DNA from: a virus | DNA: 48,246 nt | IMG/VR virus record: IMGVR_UViG_3300022591_000564 | Coordinates: 1 to 48,246 of that record | Reading direction: 5' to 3' (one strand) | Shown: positions 1-7,670 of the stretch, piece by piece | Position numbering within the stretch: the stretch's first letter is position 1 | How the letters are laid out: each line of letters opens with the position of its first letter | Position numbers and translations under genes: made by a program | Notes under the pieces: model-generated | Told to the model about the DNA's origin: nothing | Seen by the model: only the letters and a program-made list of their open reading frames with translations | Databases searched by the model: none

Positions 1-1077
1 GCTGTCGAAGTCGCAATCTTACGCCATTTGAGCGAATTAGGACTGCCGCCGCAGCCATTCCGATGGTTCTCGACAGCGGCGGATGGGTATCGCGCGGCGG
101 CGAGCGCGGCGGAGAGCGCGGCGGCGAGCGCGGCGGAGAGCGCGGCGGCGAGCGCGGCGAGGAGCGCGGCGTGGAACGCGGCGAGGAGCGCGGCGGAGAG
201 CGCGGCGGCGAGCGCGGCGAGGAGCGCGGCGTGGAACGCGGCGTGGAGCGCGGCGGAGAGCGCGGCGAGGAGCGCGGCGTGGAACGCGGCGGCGAGCGCG
301 GCGGAGAGCGCGGCGGCGAGCGCGGCGAGGAGCGCGGCGGAGAGCGCGGCGGAGAGCGCGGCGGCGAGCGCGGCGAGGAGCGCGGCGTGGAACGCGGCGT
401 GGAACGCGGCGGAGAGCGCGGCGTGGAACGCGGCGGAGAGCGCGGCGAGGAGCGCGGCGTGGAGCGCGGCGAGGAGCGCGGCGGAAATTAATGCATTAAG
501 CGTTTTCAATCACTCAACCCAAGCAAAACTTGCCGCTATCTGGTTGCCGATGGTAGATGCGTTCAATACTGGATTATGGTTATATTGGATTACTCCCACG
601 GAAATCATTTGTGTAGAACAACCGTGTCTACGTATCAGTGACAACCGCTTGCATTGCCATGACGGTCCAGCTGTACATTGGCCAGCAGGAGAATCATATT
701 ACTTCTGGCGCGGCACACAAGTACCCGATTGGTATATTATCGATAAATCCAAGATTACAGGGAAAACGATTAAGACGGAAGAGAATGCCGAGCGCCGCCG
801 CATTATGTGCGAGATTATCGGCTGGGAGAATGCAATTGGGATGTTAGAAGCGCGTTTGATTTCCAAGGACGAACGTTGGGGCGAGCCGCGCGAGCTATTC
901 GAGAGCAATATCCTGGACGGGCGATTCGTTCGCGTCCGCAACGGAACTATTGAGCCAGACGGAACGCGACGGACATTTGTGATCCCATGCGCACGAGATG
1001 CCAAGACACCTCACGAAGCAATTGCGATTGCGAATAATATCGCACCGGAACGGTATGCGGAGCAAGGCCGTACTTGA
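1..1077 (+). CDS. DUF6745-like protein with alanine-rich repeat insert, 5'-truncated by window edge
   Basis: The frame is open from base 1. A TTG at 28 is possible, but the residues before it (AVEVAILRHL) continue naturally, so the real start is probably upstream of the window. The N-terminal piece (ending FRWFSTAADGYRAA) is followed by about 33 four-residue units of the type SAAE/SAAR/NAAW, then a normal globular domain. That domain contains RLHCHDGPAVHWPAGESYYFWRG shortened here to the core HDGPAVHWPAGE, then VPDWYI and the NAERRRIMCEIIGW stretch, all typical of DUF6745, a family of unknown function common in soil bacteria and their phages. The repeat sits between N-terminal and core parts and keeps the frame. 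Function unknown. The next element downstream is a structured intergenic repeat. Confidence 0.7.
   Translation, partial: AVEVAILRHLSELGLPPQPFRWFSTAADGYRAAASAAESAAASAAESAAASAARSAAWNAARSAAESAAASAARSAAWNAAWSAAESAARSAAWNAAASAAESAAASAARSAAESAAESAAASAARSAAWNAAWNAAESAAWNAAESAARSAAWSAARSAAEINALSVFNHSTQAKLAAIWLPMVDAFNTGLWLYWITPTEIICVEQPCLRISDNRLHCHDGPAVHWPAGESYYFWRGTQVPDWYIIDKSKITGKTIKTEENAERRRIMCEIIGWENAIGMLEARLISKDERWGEPRELFESNILDGRFVRVRNGTIEPDGTRRTFVIPCARDAKTPHEAIAIANNIAPERYAEQGRT
93..488 (+). repeat. 12-bp tandem repeat array (about 33 units)
   Basis: Degenerate copies of a 12-bp unit close to GAGCGCGGCGAG, with the last codon varying among GAG, GCG, AGG and TGG and the first between AGC and AAC. 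The unit is a multiple of three and has no stop codon in any of the six frames, so three plus-strand frames stay open across it (S-A-A-x, E-R-G-x and R-A-R-R repeats). It is expressed as S-A-A-x in the DUF6745 gene. A shorter inverted copy lies at 48141-48246. Confidence 0.95.
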
Positions 1078-1083
1078 GAATTT

Positions 1084-1183
1084 CGCGGCAGCGGGAAGCT
1101 GCCGCGACTTCCTGCGAGAAGTCGAACGCCCTTAGCCAGCACTTCGCTACGGTAGTTCTTGGCGTATACGATGCGGCCCAAAA
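1084..1183 (+). ncRNA. Structured intergenic element, copy 1 (divergent 5' half)
   Basis: The 3' end TACGATGCGGCCCAAAA (1167-1183) is the 3' arm shared with the other copies, and GCACTTCGC (1139-1147) matches the inner conserved arm. The 5' half differs: it forms its own 9-bp hairpin (1084-1092 with 1098-1106) and a 5-bp hairpin (1107-1111 with 1118-1122). ACGCC at 1126-1130 pairs with GGCGT at 1161-1165. It fills the gap between the DUF6745 gene and the J-domain gene. Confidence 0.6.
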
Positions 1184-1202
1184 ACTTAAGGATTGAAACC
1201 TA

Positions 1203-1412
1203 GTGAACCCCTACGAAGAGCTTGGCGTCGATCCAAAGGCAGATACGCCAACGATCAAGCGCGCCTATCGAAAGCGGGCGAAGAAATTGCATCCGGACGG
1301 CGGCGGGACGCAGGAGGCCTTTGACCGGCTAAGTCAGGCGCATCTTGTGCTTTCCGATCCTGTACGGTGGTCCTTGCTGACGAATCGAATATCCCGGATG
1401 CCAAGGCAATGA
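1203..1412 (+). CDS. J-domain (DnaJ-like) protein, probably frameshifted at its end
   Basis: Starts with GTG after an AAGGA ribosome-binding site. Residues 3-55 form a J domain: YEELGV, helix II with KRAYRKRAKKLHPD, the HPD motif followed by GGG, then AFDRLSQAHLVLSDP. J domains stimulate Hsp70 ATPase; phage versions presumably recruit host DnaK. The protein stops 14 residues after the domain, where the usual YD-x-TG end is absent. The overlapping +2 frame from 1367 (NIPDAKAMIIKLLRQ, then a Lys-rich helix ending near 1560) reads like the missing C-terminal part of phage J proteins, so a small deletion has probably split the gene. Confidence 0.75.
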   Translation: MNPYEELGVDPKADTPTIKRAYRKRAKKLHPDGGGTQEAFDRLSQAHLVLSDPVRWSLLTNRISRMPRQ

Positions 1413-1568
1413 TAATCAAGCTTTTGCGGCAGAAGAAAGGTCAAGGCGAAAGTCAATCCGCACCGCTTAAGCGAGCCATTGCACGCGCGGAAAAGATCAA
1501 GAAAAAGTTCAAGCGCAAGGGCAAAGGCGAAAATGTCATGGCGCGAATGATCGACGACGCCAGAGCAC

Positions 1569-1958
1569 ATGCCGTCGAGCCATCGCCGCTACGCCGAGTG
1601 GACGCCGGCACGCATGGTCGCGGCGGCTCAGAAGGCCGGCCCTGCAACGGTCGCGCTGTTCGAGGCGATCATGAAAGCCAAGCGGCATCCCGAGCAGGGC
1701 TTTCGCGCTTGTCTCGGCATCATCGGTCTCGTGAAGAGCTACGGCGCCGAACGCGTCGAGGCAGCAGCCAAGCGTGGCAACGAGACCGACTGGCAGTTGA
1801 GCCAATGGAAAACAGGCGCGGATAGCATAACCAAACAAATTGGTGTACTGGACCGCGCGATTGAAATCATGAAAGACTACGATTTTGAGGCGGACCCGGC
1901 GAGCCAGAAACATGAAGGATTTGTTTGGCCATCGACACAATTCTATGGGGTCCGCTAA
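1569..1958 (+). pseudogene. IS21-type transposase (IstA) C-terminal fragment fused to unknown tail
   Basis: Residues 3-68 (SHRRYAEWTPARM, GPATVALFEAIM, HPEQGFRACLGI, YGAERVEAA) match the C-terminal region of IS21-family IstA transposases, which normally exceed 400 residues and carry an N-terminal HTH and a DDE core. Neither is present here and no IstB ATPase follows, so this is a remnant. After the KRGN junction the reading frame continues for about 60 residues unlike IstA (ETDWQLSQWKTG to the end), suggesting fusion to the end of another gene. It directly follows the broken J-domain gene, so this block looks like an old insertion or deletion scar. Confidence 0.6.
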
Positions 1959-2047
1959 GCATTTATCCACGATAATCGCTTGCGCCACCATGATTTTTAT
2001 GACATATTGTTCGCATAGTATTGCGGTGTTGAGCCAACAATACCACA

Positions 2048-2491
2048 GTGCGCGAGACCATGCCGGAAGAAAAGCCATCCACAGAAGATCGCCTGACACT
2101 TGCGAGCAAGCTTTCAGACATTTGTGCAAACCTCCCTTCGCTTCGGACGCATATCAAACAGATAGGCATCGTCCGCCTCTATTTCGAACTGATGGAACCT
2201 CACGAGAATTACGGACGTATGGTTCGTATATTTGCCTTGCGCGAAGATGATGGGGAATTTCTAGGCCATGCCCAGCGGATTACCGCAGACGAAAAAATTC
2301 CGGGCACCATTTCAATAGGCGGAGTAATGGTCAAAGAGCCCTTCCGCCGTATGGGTGTCGCTACAGCGCTTTACGATGCCGCTGAAGACCTCGCTTCGAA
2401 GATCGGCGCTAAGCTTGTTCCATCAGATTTGCTTTCGGACGATGCGAAGGCATTCTGGGCCGCTCGCCAGCGGATCAGGAGCGCCGCGTGA
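2048..2491 (+). CDS. GNAT-family N-acetyltransferase-like protein
   Basis: The second half carries a GNAT signature: a beta-strand GGVMV, then EPFRRMGVATALYDAAE (the acetyl-CoA pyrophosphate-binding R/Q-x-x-G-x-G/A type loop, here RRMGVA) and a C-terminal LVPSDLLSDDAKAFWAAR, which matches the PS-x-x-LS-x-D-x-AFW end of phage-borne GNAT proteins. Length (147 aa) is normal for the family. GTG at 2048 is the longest start; ATG at 2060 is equally possible. The stop overlaps the next start (GTGA), so it heads a translationally coupled run. Substrate is not predictable; phage GNATs can modify host proteins or inactivate toxins, but this is inference. Confidence 0.65.
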   Translation: MRETMPEEKPSTEDRLTLASKLSDICANLPSLRTHIKQIGIVRLYFELMEPHENYGRMVRIFALREDDGEFLGHAQRITADEKIPGTISIGGVMVKEPFRRMGVATALYDAAEDLASKIGAKLVPSDLLSDDAKAFWAARQRIRSAA

Positions 2492-3195
2492 CCCGTCCGC
2501 CGATTCTCAATCCACCCCGCCGGAAGAAAGCCCCCTGGAAGCCAGGCGACCCTATTCCAGATGGCGCCCGCGAGGATATCGGCCTACCGGCGATCAAGCG
2601 CGCACCCCGCGCCGTTCCACAACAGCCAGAACTCCCCAAGCCAAAGCACGGCAGCCGCGAGCTATTCCTGGACGCTGAGCAGCGCCAAGCCTTGATTGAG
2701 TACGAAGTGCGCCGGATGCGCGCCGCTGGCGTGTTCGACATCATGCCATCGGATATCAACGTCAACCAGACCTCGATAGACCGGAATTTCACACAAGGCG
2801 AATTCGAGGCGATTTGCTGGTTCTCCCGCTTCCATGCTATCATCACAGGCGGCAAATTCGCTCCACAGGCGGCCGATGGTGATCCCGCCCTTGCAGAGTA
2901 CGCCCATGTGCTGGACCGCCTTCCTGAGCCCTATGTCGTCATCCTGGATTGGGTAGCGCGGGTGAAATATCCCCAGCACTTCAAAAACCTTGATGAAGAG
3001 ATGCCGGGCAAGGTCCAAATGGCGAAACTGATGTTCGCCCAATCGGATGAAAAATATCTTCGCGCCGGCGTCGATGGCTATTTCAAGGCGGTATGTCAGC
3101 TTATCGCTCATTCCAGGGCAGAACGGCAAACACGTCTTGACCGGCGGATGCTGGATCAGGAAAGCCGCCCTACGAGAAGGATTATGGGCCGATGA
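2488..3195 (+). CDS. Hypothetical phage protein, 235 aa
   Basis: GTG start overlaps the upstream stop (GTGA) and its own stop overlaps the next start (ATGA). The N-terminal 60 residues are proline- and basic-rich (PPILNPPRRKKAPWKPGD) and likely disordered. The rest is mostly helical and ends with an Arg-rich tail. I do not recognise a family. Position upstream of the packaging module and the basic termini are compatible with nucleic-acid or head association, but nothing shows this. Confidence 0.7.
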   Translation: MTRPPILNPPRRKKAPWKPGDPIPDGAREDIGLPAIKRAPRAVPQQPELPKPKHGSRELFLDAEQRQALIEYEVRRMRAAGVFDIMPSDINVNQTSIDRNFTQGEFEAICWFSRFHAIITGGKFAPQAADGDPALAEYAHVLDRLPEPYVVILDWVARVKYPQHFKNLDEEMPGKVQMAKLMFAQSDEKYLRAGVDGYFKAVCQLIAHSRAERQTRLDRRMLDQESRPTRRIMGR

Positions 3196-4025
3196 GCATC
3201 GCCGACCGCATCAAGCAATCAATGGGTCCAAGCGTCTTTGTGCCACGCGCGGAAATGCTGACACATATCACGAAAGAAGAGCAGAGACGGTTGAGTGAGC
3301 AAGCCCGCGCTATGGGCCGCGCCCGCTTACTCTCCCGGCAAGCTCATACCCGAAGTTCCCGGACGCCGGTAGGCTATGAGACTCCAGAACGGGCTGATCG
3401 CGCCCCAGACGGCATGGAAAAGGAACACCTAAGCCACAACAAGGGGCACGTCCGCGCCCGCGTCAAGGCCCCGATGCAGTTATCCGATGCCGCGAATAGC
3501 CGCCTAGCTCACGAGGCAGCCAAACGCGAGGCAGAACTTCATGGAAGTAAGAAGCCAGAAGAGGACCTAATGCCAGAACCTCGATATAGGCTAACCCGTC
3601 TTGACGAACGGTTCGACGCCGACGACGGCCGCGTCCTGCGCGGGGCAATTAGTCAATATGTCGAAGATTGCATTGCTATCGCCCGGCGCGGCGGAGGTGG
3701 AGATTCCGGCAAAGTTGATGGTGCGTCGGCGCCAGATGGGCGCATTCCATTCAACGAGCACCAACGTAGTGCGCTTGGCAGGCTAGCGGCGGTACATGCG
3801 CGCATATCTGCTTATGACAGGGAAAAACTTGAAGCGTTTGCCGCGATGATGGCCCCCATTGATGGATGCCAGGAGCCTATGTCTGTATCTGAATTCGTGA
3901 CGGGTATTCGTGGCTCGCCAAGATCGCGGCGGCTGGAATATGCATTCGTCGAAATCATATCAAAGCTCGCTATTCAACTATATGACATTTATAGGGCGAA
4001 AGATTTCCCACCGATGATACTTTGA
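3192..4025 (+). CDS. Hypothetical phage protein, 277 aa
   Basis: Translationally coupled to the previous gene by ATGA overlap. The first 150 residues are rich in Arg, Ala and Glu and look helical or disordered; the C-terminal half (from about residue 130, RYRLTRLDERFDADDGRV) is more ordered, with a Gly-rich linker RRGGGGDSG in between. No family recognised. Third gene of a tight run that begins with the GNAT gene. Confidence 0.65.
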   Translation: MSIADRIKQSMGPSVFVPRAEMLTHITKEEQRRLSEQARAMGRARLLSRQAHTRSSRTPVGYETPERADRAPDGMEKEHLSHNKGHVRARVKAPMQLSDAANSRLAHEAAKREAELHGSKKPEEDLMPEPRYRLTRLDERFDADDGRVLRGAISQYVEDCIAIARRGGGGDSGKVDGASAPDGRIPFNEHQRSALGRLAAVHARISAYDREKLEAFAAMMAPIDGCQEPMSVSEFVTGIRGSPRSRRLEYAFVEIISKLAIQLYDIYRAKDFPPMIL

Positions 4026-4270
4026 ACGCTATTTTGCCTGTGACAACTTGTCGCACTTTTTTTCTATTGCGGCCGGGCCGAACACGTGATAAGGCTGTTT
4101 TCGATAGTCGTGATAACTGCGGCTGCAACGAAAACTCACCCTAAATCGCCGGTTTGACATAGGCCCGATAGCTACGCGCTGGGGCAATGCGTTCGCACGC
4201 AAAAAGCAAAAACTGGGGTCGTGACGAAGTTTTCGAAATTGCCAACATCTTTCTACAGGTTGCGCTTGAC

Positions 4271-4498
4271 ATGCCTACAGGTACTGTGAAATTTTTTGGA
4301 GATAAGGGTTACGGGTTTATCCGCCCCGATGCTCCAGGCGATGACGTCTTTATCCACGCCCGCGCGCTTCAGAAGGCAGTTCCTCCGATCATTCAGCTCG
4401 AAGAAGGCGACCGCCTGAGCTACGAGCTTGGCGAAGGCCGCGATGGCCGCCCGGCCGCGAAGAATGTGAAATTGTTAGCAAAGGCGCAAGCGGCATGA
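4271..4498 (+). CDS. Cold-shock domain protein
   Basis: 75-aa protein starting MPTGTVKFFGDKGYGFI. It carries RNP1 (KGYGFI, residues 12-17) and RNP2 (DVFIH, residues 25-29) of the CspA OB-fold, and the family's usual GTVK start. Csp proteins bind single-stranded RNA and DNA and melt RNA structure. The frame is open back to 4187, but those extra residues do not look like a Csp, so I place the start at 4271. The stop overlaps the next gene's ATG (ATGA). In a phage genome full of structured intergenic RNA, an RNA chaperone is a suggestive neighbour. Confidence 0.9.
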   Translation: MPTGTVKFFGDKGYGFIRPDAPGDDVFIHARALQKAVPPIIQLEEGDRLSYELGEGRDGRPAAKNVKLLAKAQAA

Positions 4499-4881
4499 GC
4501 GAATCCACTGACCAACTCGCCGCCGCGCTTGAGAGCCATTTTCGCGTTACCGCCTTCGGCCTAGCCGCCACCAATCCTCAGATTCCCACTTCAGTGATGC
4601 TTGAAGCTATTGCAAAAGCAATGGGCTATGTCATCGGAGGAGCGACGAAGACGCCCGACCTCGCAACAACGATCCATCTGCGCGGCGAACTTCAGGATGC
4701 ATTCTCCCGCGCGCTCCGGATGCGATATCCAGCTGTCGATCAGGTACCAGCTGCCGCGCCTGAACAGCCTATGGCTACCGCGCCCGCTAGTGACGAGATA
4801 GCCGCTTCGGAAACTCCCGTAGCTGAAGCCAGCCACGAAGCCAAATCGGACGAAACCGCCGAAGAACACTGCTTGGCTTAG
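4495..4881 (+). CDS. Hypothetical protein with acidic C-terminus, 128 aa
   Basis: Coupled to the cold-shock gene by ATGA. Residues 1-80 look helical and ordered; residues 82-128 are Ala/Pro/Glu-rich (AAAPEQPMATAPAS, then SHEAKSDETAEEH) and likely disordered. No family recognised. The co-translation with the Csp gene hints at a shared expression need rather than a known function. Confidence 0.65.
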   Translation: MSESTDQLAAALESHFRVTAFGLAATNPQIPTSVMLEAIAKAMGYVIGGATKTPDLATTIHLRGELQDAFSRALRMRYPAVDQVPAAAPEQPMATAPASDEIAASETPVAEASHEAKSDETAEEHCLA

Positions 4882-4935
4882 AGCAATGGCCGGCTAGTTT
4901 CCCGTGGAACACTGTGAAACAACTTACAAGCTTAG

Positions 4936-5068
4936 TTTTGGCCTCATCGGCCTGCCAAATTCGCCCGTAGCGAAGTGCCGACAGTGAACTGTGCCAACTT
5001 CAGAACTGGGCAAGAAGCATAGCCCGCACTCTCAGCCGGTTGAGATAGGCGCGAGGTCGCGGCCAAAA
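4936..5068 (+). ncRNA. Structured intergenic element, copy 2
   Basis: Outer arms TTTTGGCC (4936-4943) and GGCCAAAA (5061-5068) are exact complements. Inner conserved arms GCGAAGTGC and AGCCCGCACTCTC are present, allowing AGTGC to pair with GCACT. The element lies between the gene ending at 4881 and the DdrB-like gene at 5088, in the same orientation as the genes. The remainder of the 206-nt gap shows nothing else. Confidence 0.75.
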
Positions 5069-5087
5069 AACCTTAACGGAATCAGCC

Positions 5088-6734
5088 ATGCAATCGCTAG
5101 AAGACCGCCAGTGGGCAATGATTGCTGGTGCGGTAGGGCGGTTGCTAGCGTTGGACGAAGACAAATGGATCACGGTTCACCCGAACGGGTCCAATGGTCC
5201 TGGTGCTCACGTCAAGATCGGCGAAAACGGAGAGGTTAAGGCCGGGCTCGGCGGGAAGTTCAACGGCGAAAACATCCAGAATGTGAAAGCCAAGAACCAA
5301 TCGGCCACGAAATCAAAAGCGCCTCCGAAGATCGATGCTGAAACGCTTGGACGGTTGCGGACGGCGTTGAAAGACCATCCAGACTTGCTGGAGAAAATTG
5401 AATCGTTCATTGGCGGCAATTCCGGCCACGCTGCGAGCAAATCCGCCAGTAAGGCAAGCGCTGGTGGCCGCACAATTGGCGATCCGCACAAGATCGTCAC
5501 GCCGGATGGCAAGATGGAAATCGAGGTCCAGCCGGAATTAGTCGAGTTGGCCGATCTTATCCACGCCAAAGGCGATTTACAGCCCCGCAACCGCAACACG
5601 GCGGAAAGCAAGACTGCCATTCGCGAGCGCGCGTCGAAACTCGATCCAGAGCAATTGAAGCCGGGCCGCGTCTCCGATGCTGGCGCCCCGATTGTTTCGA
5701 AAGATGGCACGATCATTTCGGGCAACGGCCGGACAATGTCGATCCGCGACGTTTACAACGATCCAGCATTCAAGGCTAAAGCAGAAGCCTACCGGGAATC
5801 ACTGGGAGACGCCGCCAAGGGCATGAAGCAGCCGGTCCTTATCCAGCGCATGCCGGACATGGATCATAAGCAGCTCGCCGAATTCGCCGATAGGTCGAAC
5901 CGTTCGCGCATTGAAGGCATGTCGGCAACCGAAAGGGCGCAACGCGATGCCAAGGCGGCCGGGCCGGATATCGTCGGGCTCTATCGCGGCGGTGACTTCA
6001 CATCGCCGGAAAACCGGGCATTCATGCATGCGTTCACTCAGAAGGCCATGTCAGCCAATGAGCGGGCGCAGTTTTCGAAAGAAGGACGGCTTACCAAAGA
6101 GGGTTCCGACCGTCTGAGCGCCGCAGTGCTCGCTTCAGCCTATGACGATGTGGACGCTCTCTCGCTCATGCTGGAATCGACGGACGACAACGTGAAGTCG
6201 ATCACCAATGCGATGAAGGATACATCAGGCCGCTTCGCCGAACTGAAGGCTGGTGTGAAGTCCGGGCGTATCCTTCCCGAAATGGACGTGACAACGCAGA
6301 TAGCCGATGCAGCCAAACTCGTTTCCAGTTTGCGCAAGCGGGGCGTCTCGCCGGCCTCGCACTTCGCTCAAAAAGATGCCTTCTCGCGCCCCGACCCAAT
6401 GGTTGAGGCCCTTGTCAAATCGTTCTACAATGAATCGCTCTCGAAAGCGATTTCGCAACAGAAGATCACCTCAATCCTGAGTGCTTACGCCGAAGAAGCA
6501 ATGAAGCATGAGCCAGGTGGTTTCTTGCCGGACGAAACAAAGGCACCCGATGTCCTCCACGCAGCCAATCGAAAAGTCAAAGCAGAAAACTCCAGCGAGT
6601 CCCAAGACCTCTTCGCAAGCAATGCAGGCCATGAGCCGCGCAATGGGGAAGGTCGCGGCGGAAACGGGCGACAAGCAGCTCGCAAAGCAGGCAGCGGAGC
6701 TAAGCCAAGCGGCAAGTTCAAAAAAGCCGCATAA
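5088..6734 (+). CDS. DdrB/ParB-like domain protein, 548 aa
   Basis: Residues 1-65 carry a short module ending HVKIGENGEVKAGLGGKFNG that precedes many phage proteins. From about residue 163 comes a DdrB-like ParB-superfamily domain: LQPRNRNTAESK, LDPEQLKPGRVSDAGAPIV, then the SGNGRTMSIR motif (G211-N-G-R214) that corresponds to the ParB nucleotide-binding box. The rest is helical. DdrB-like proteins are frequent in phages next to terminases or methyltransferases; the biochemical role is not settled. The last 60 residues are basic and low-complexity, and a second plausible frame (6550-6744) overlaps them. Confidence 0.8.
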   Translation: MQSLEDRQWAMIAGAVGRLLALDEDKWITVHPNGSNGPGAHVKIGENGEVKAGLGGKFNGENIQNVKAKNQSATKSKAPPKIDAETLGRLRTALKDHPDLLEKIESFIGGNSGHAASKSASKASAGGRTIGDPHKIVTPDGKMEIEVQPELVELADLIHAKGDLQPRNRNTAESKTAIRERASKLDPEQLKPGRVSDAGAPIVSKDGTIISGNGRTMSIRDVYNDPAFKAKAEAYRESLGDAAKGMKQPVLIQRMPDMDHKQLAEFADRSNRSRIEGMSATERAQRDAKAAGPDIVGLYRGGDFTSPENRAFMHAFTQKAMSANERAQFSKEGRLTKEGSDRLSAAVLASAYDDVDALSLMLESTDDNVKSITNAMKDTSGRFAELKAGVKSGRILPEMDVTTQIADAAKLVSSLRKRGVSPASHFAQKDAFSRPDPMVEALVKSFYNESLSKAISQQKITSILSAYAEEAMKHEPGGFLPDETKAPDVLHAANRKVKAENSSESQDLFASNAGHEPRNGEGRGGNGRQAARKAGSGAKPSGKFKKAA

Positions 6735-6740
6735 ATCAAG

Positions 6741-6814
6741 TTGAGAAGGAACTGGGCATAGTTCAATGCCAGCACTCTCCAAGGTTTAAGAATAGCACAA
6801 CGTCGCGGCCCAAA
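6741..6814 (+). ncRNA. Structured intergenic element, copy 3 (3' part)
   Basis: Contains the conserved right half: GGAACTGGGCATAG, AGCACTCTCC, then CAACGTCGCGGCCCAAA. GGCAT (6755-6759 region) can pair with ATGCC to form a hairpin. The left outer arm is not seen; the upstream coding sequence occupies its place, so this copy is shortened or its left arm was lost. Confidence 0.65.
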
Positions 6815-6851
6815 GCAACCTATATCAAAAGTAAAAAGGAACACCACGATC

Positions 6852-7670
6852 ATGTCCTCCCCTATTAAGGGGCGAAAGTCTCCAAAGAAAAAGGGAGAAC
6901 CCGTTAAAGCTGTTTCGCCTGCCGTAGAGAAGACAAAGCGCAAGCCGAAGATAACTCAGGAAGGCGATTTTGCGATTATCGAGGCGGAAGGCACTAGCGT
7001 AGAGGACGTGATTGCTGCGGTTAAGACCGCCAAGAAGCGAGCGGCTCCAGATTGGGAAACCATAGAGGGGCAGTATCGCGCGAACGTTCTTTCGCTTCGC
7101 ATCATCGGCACGCAACACGGCATTACCGAAGGCGCAATTCGTAAGAAGGCAAAGGCCGAAGGATGGCAACGCGACCTTGCTGCAAAAGTACGCAAGCAAG
7201 CCAAAGAAGAGCTGGTACGCAGCGATGGTACGCAGTCAGTACGCAATGCGGGTACGCAGCAAGCCACTAAGGAAGTAGAGCGCCAAGCCGTTCAGACGAT
7301 TGTCACCGTTGTCCGCAATCATCGCTCGATTCTGAAACGCGGATACGACGTGCTTGAGGGATTGCTTGCCGAGCTTCAAGAGACTGCGGATAACCGTAGT
7401 GAAATCGAAGCGGCCATTGACGAGGAAACTGCGGCAGACAAAGACGGCAAGCGTAAGGCGATGATGCAGAGGGCCATAGCGCTTCCGAGCCGTACAGGCG
7501 TAATGCTCAATCTTTCCGCTGCAATGAAAAATGTGATCGCTCTTGAGCGGCAGGCGTTCAACATTGATGATGCTCCACAATCGGGTGACGATGGTGCGGT
7601 AGAGGCGATGGCGGCGGCCAGGAACGCTAAGGAAGCCGCCGAGAGATATGCTGACCTCATCCGGCAGTGA
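6852..7670 (+). CDS. terS: Terminase small subunit
   Basis: The N-terminal 55 residues are basic (KGRKSPKKKG). Residues 66-102 form the small-terminase helix-turn-helix: DWETIEGQYRANVLSLRIIG, HGITEGAIRKKAKAEGW. This is followed by a long helical oligomerisation region. Small terminases recognise the packaging site on concatemeric DNA and load the large subunit. The gene lies directly upstream of the large subunit and overlaps it by 23 bases, a normal terS-terL arrangement. The coding sequence contains five GTACGCA iterons that may be its own binding site. Confidence 0.85.
   Translation: MSSPIKGRKSPKKKGEPVKAVSPAVEKTKRKPKITQEGDFAIIEAEGTSVEDVIAAVKTAKKRAAPDWETIEGQYRANVLSLRIIGTQHGITEGAIRKKAKAEGWQRDLAAKVRKQAKEELVRSDGTQSVRNAGTQQATKEVERQAVQTIVTVVRNHRSILKRGYDVLEGLLAELQETADNRSEIEAAIDEETAADKDGKRKAMMQRAIALPSRTGVMLNLSAAMKNVIALERQAFNIDDAPQSGDDGAVEAMAAARNAKEAAERYADLIRQ
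7188..7258 (+). promoter_or_regulatory. GTACGCA iterons, candidate packaging (pac) site
   Basis: GTACGCA occurs at 7188, 7215, 7228, 7239 and 7252, that is five times in 71 bases with spacings 27, 13, 11 and 13. Near-helical-turn spacing is typical of protein-binding iterons. In several headful phages pac lies inside terS; by analogy this cluster could be where the small terminase binds. No binding data. Confidence 0.5.

Noticed and set aside
63-499. Two further plus-strand frames through the 12-bp repeat (E-R-G and R-A-R repeats)
   Set aside because: Open only because the repeat lacks stops in every frame; the frame with a real domain after the repeat is the one starting before base 28.
4187-4270. 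Longer start for the cold-shock protein
   Set aside because: The extra 28 residues do not belong to a Csp, and the domain begins exactly at ATG 4271.
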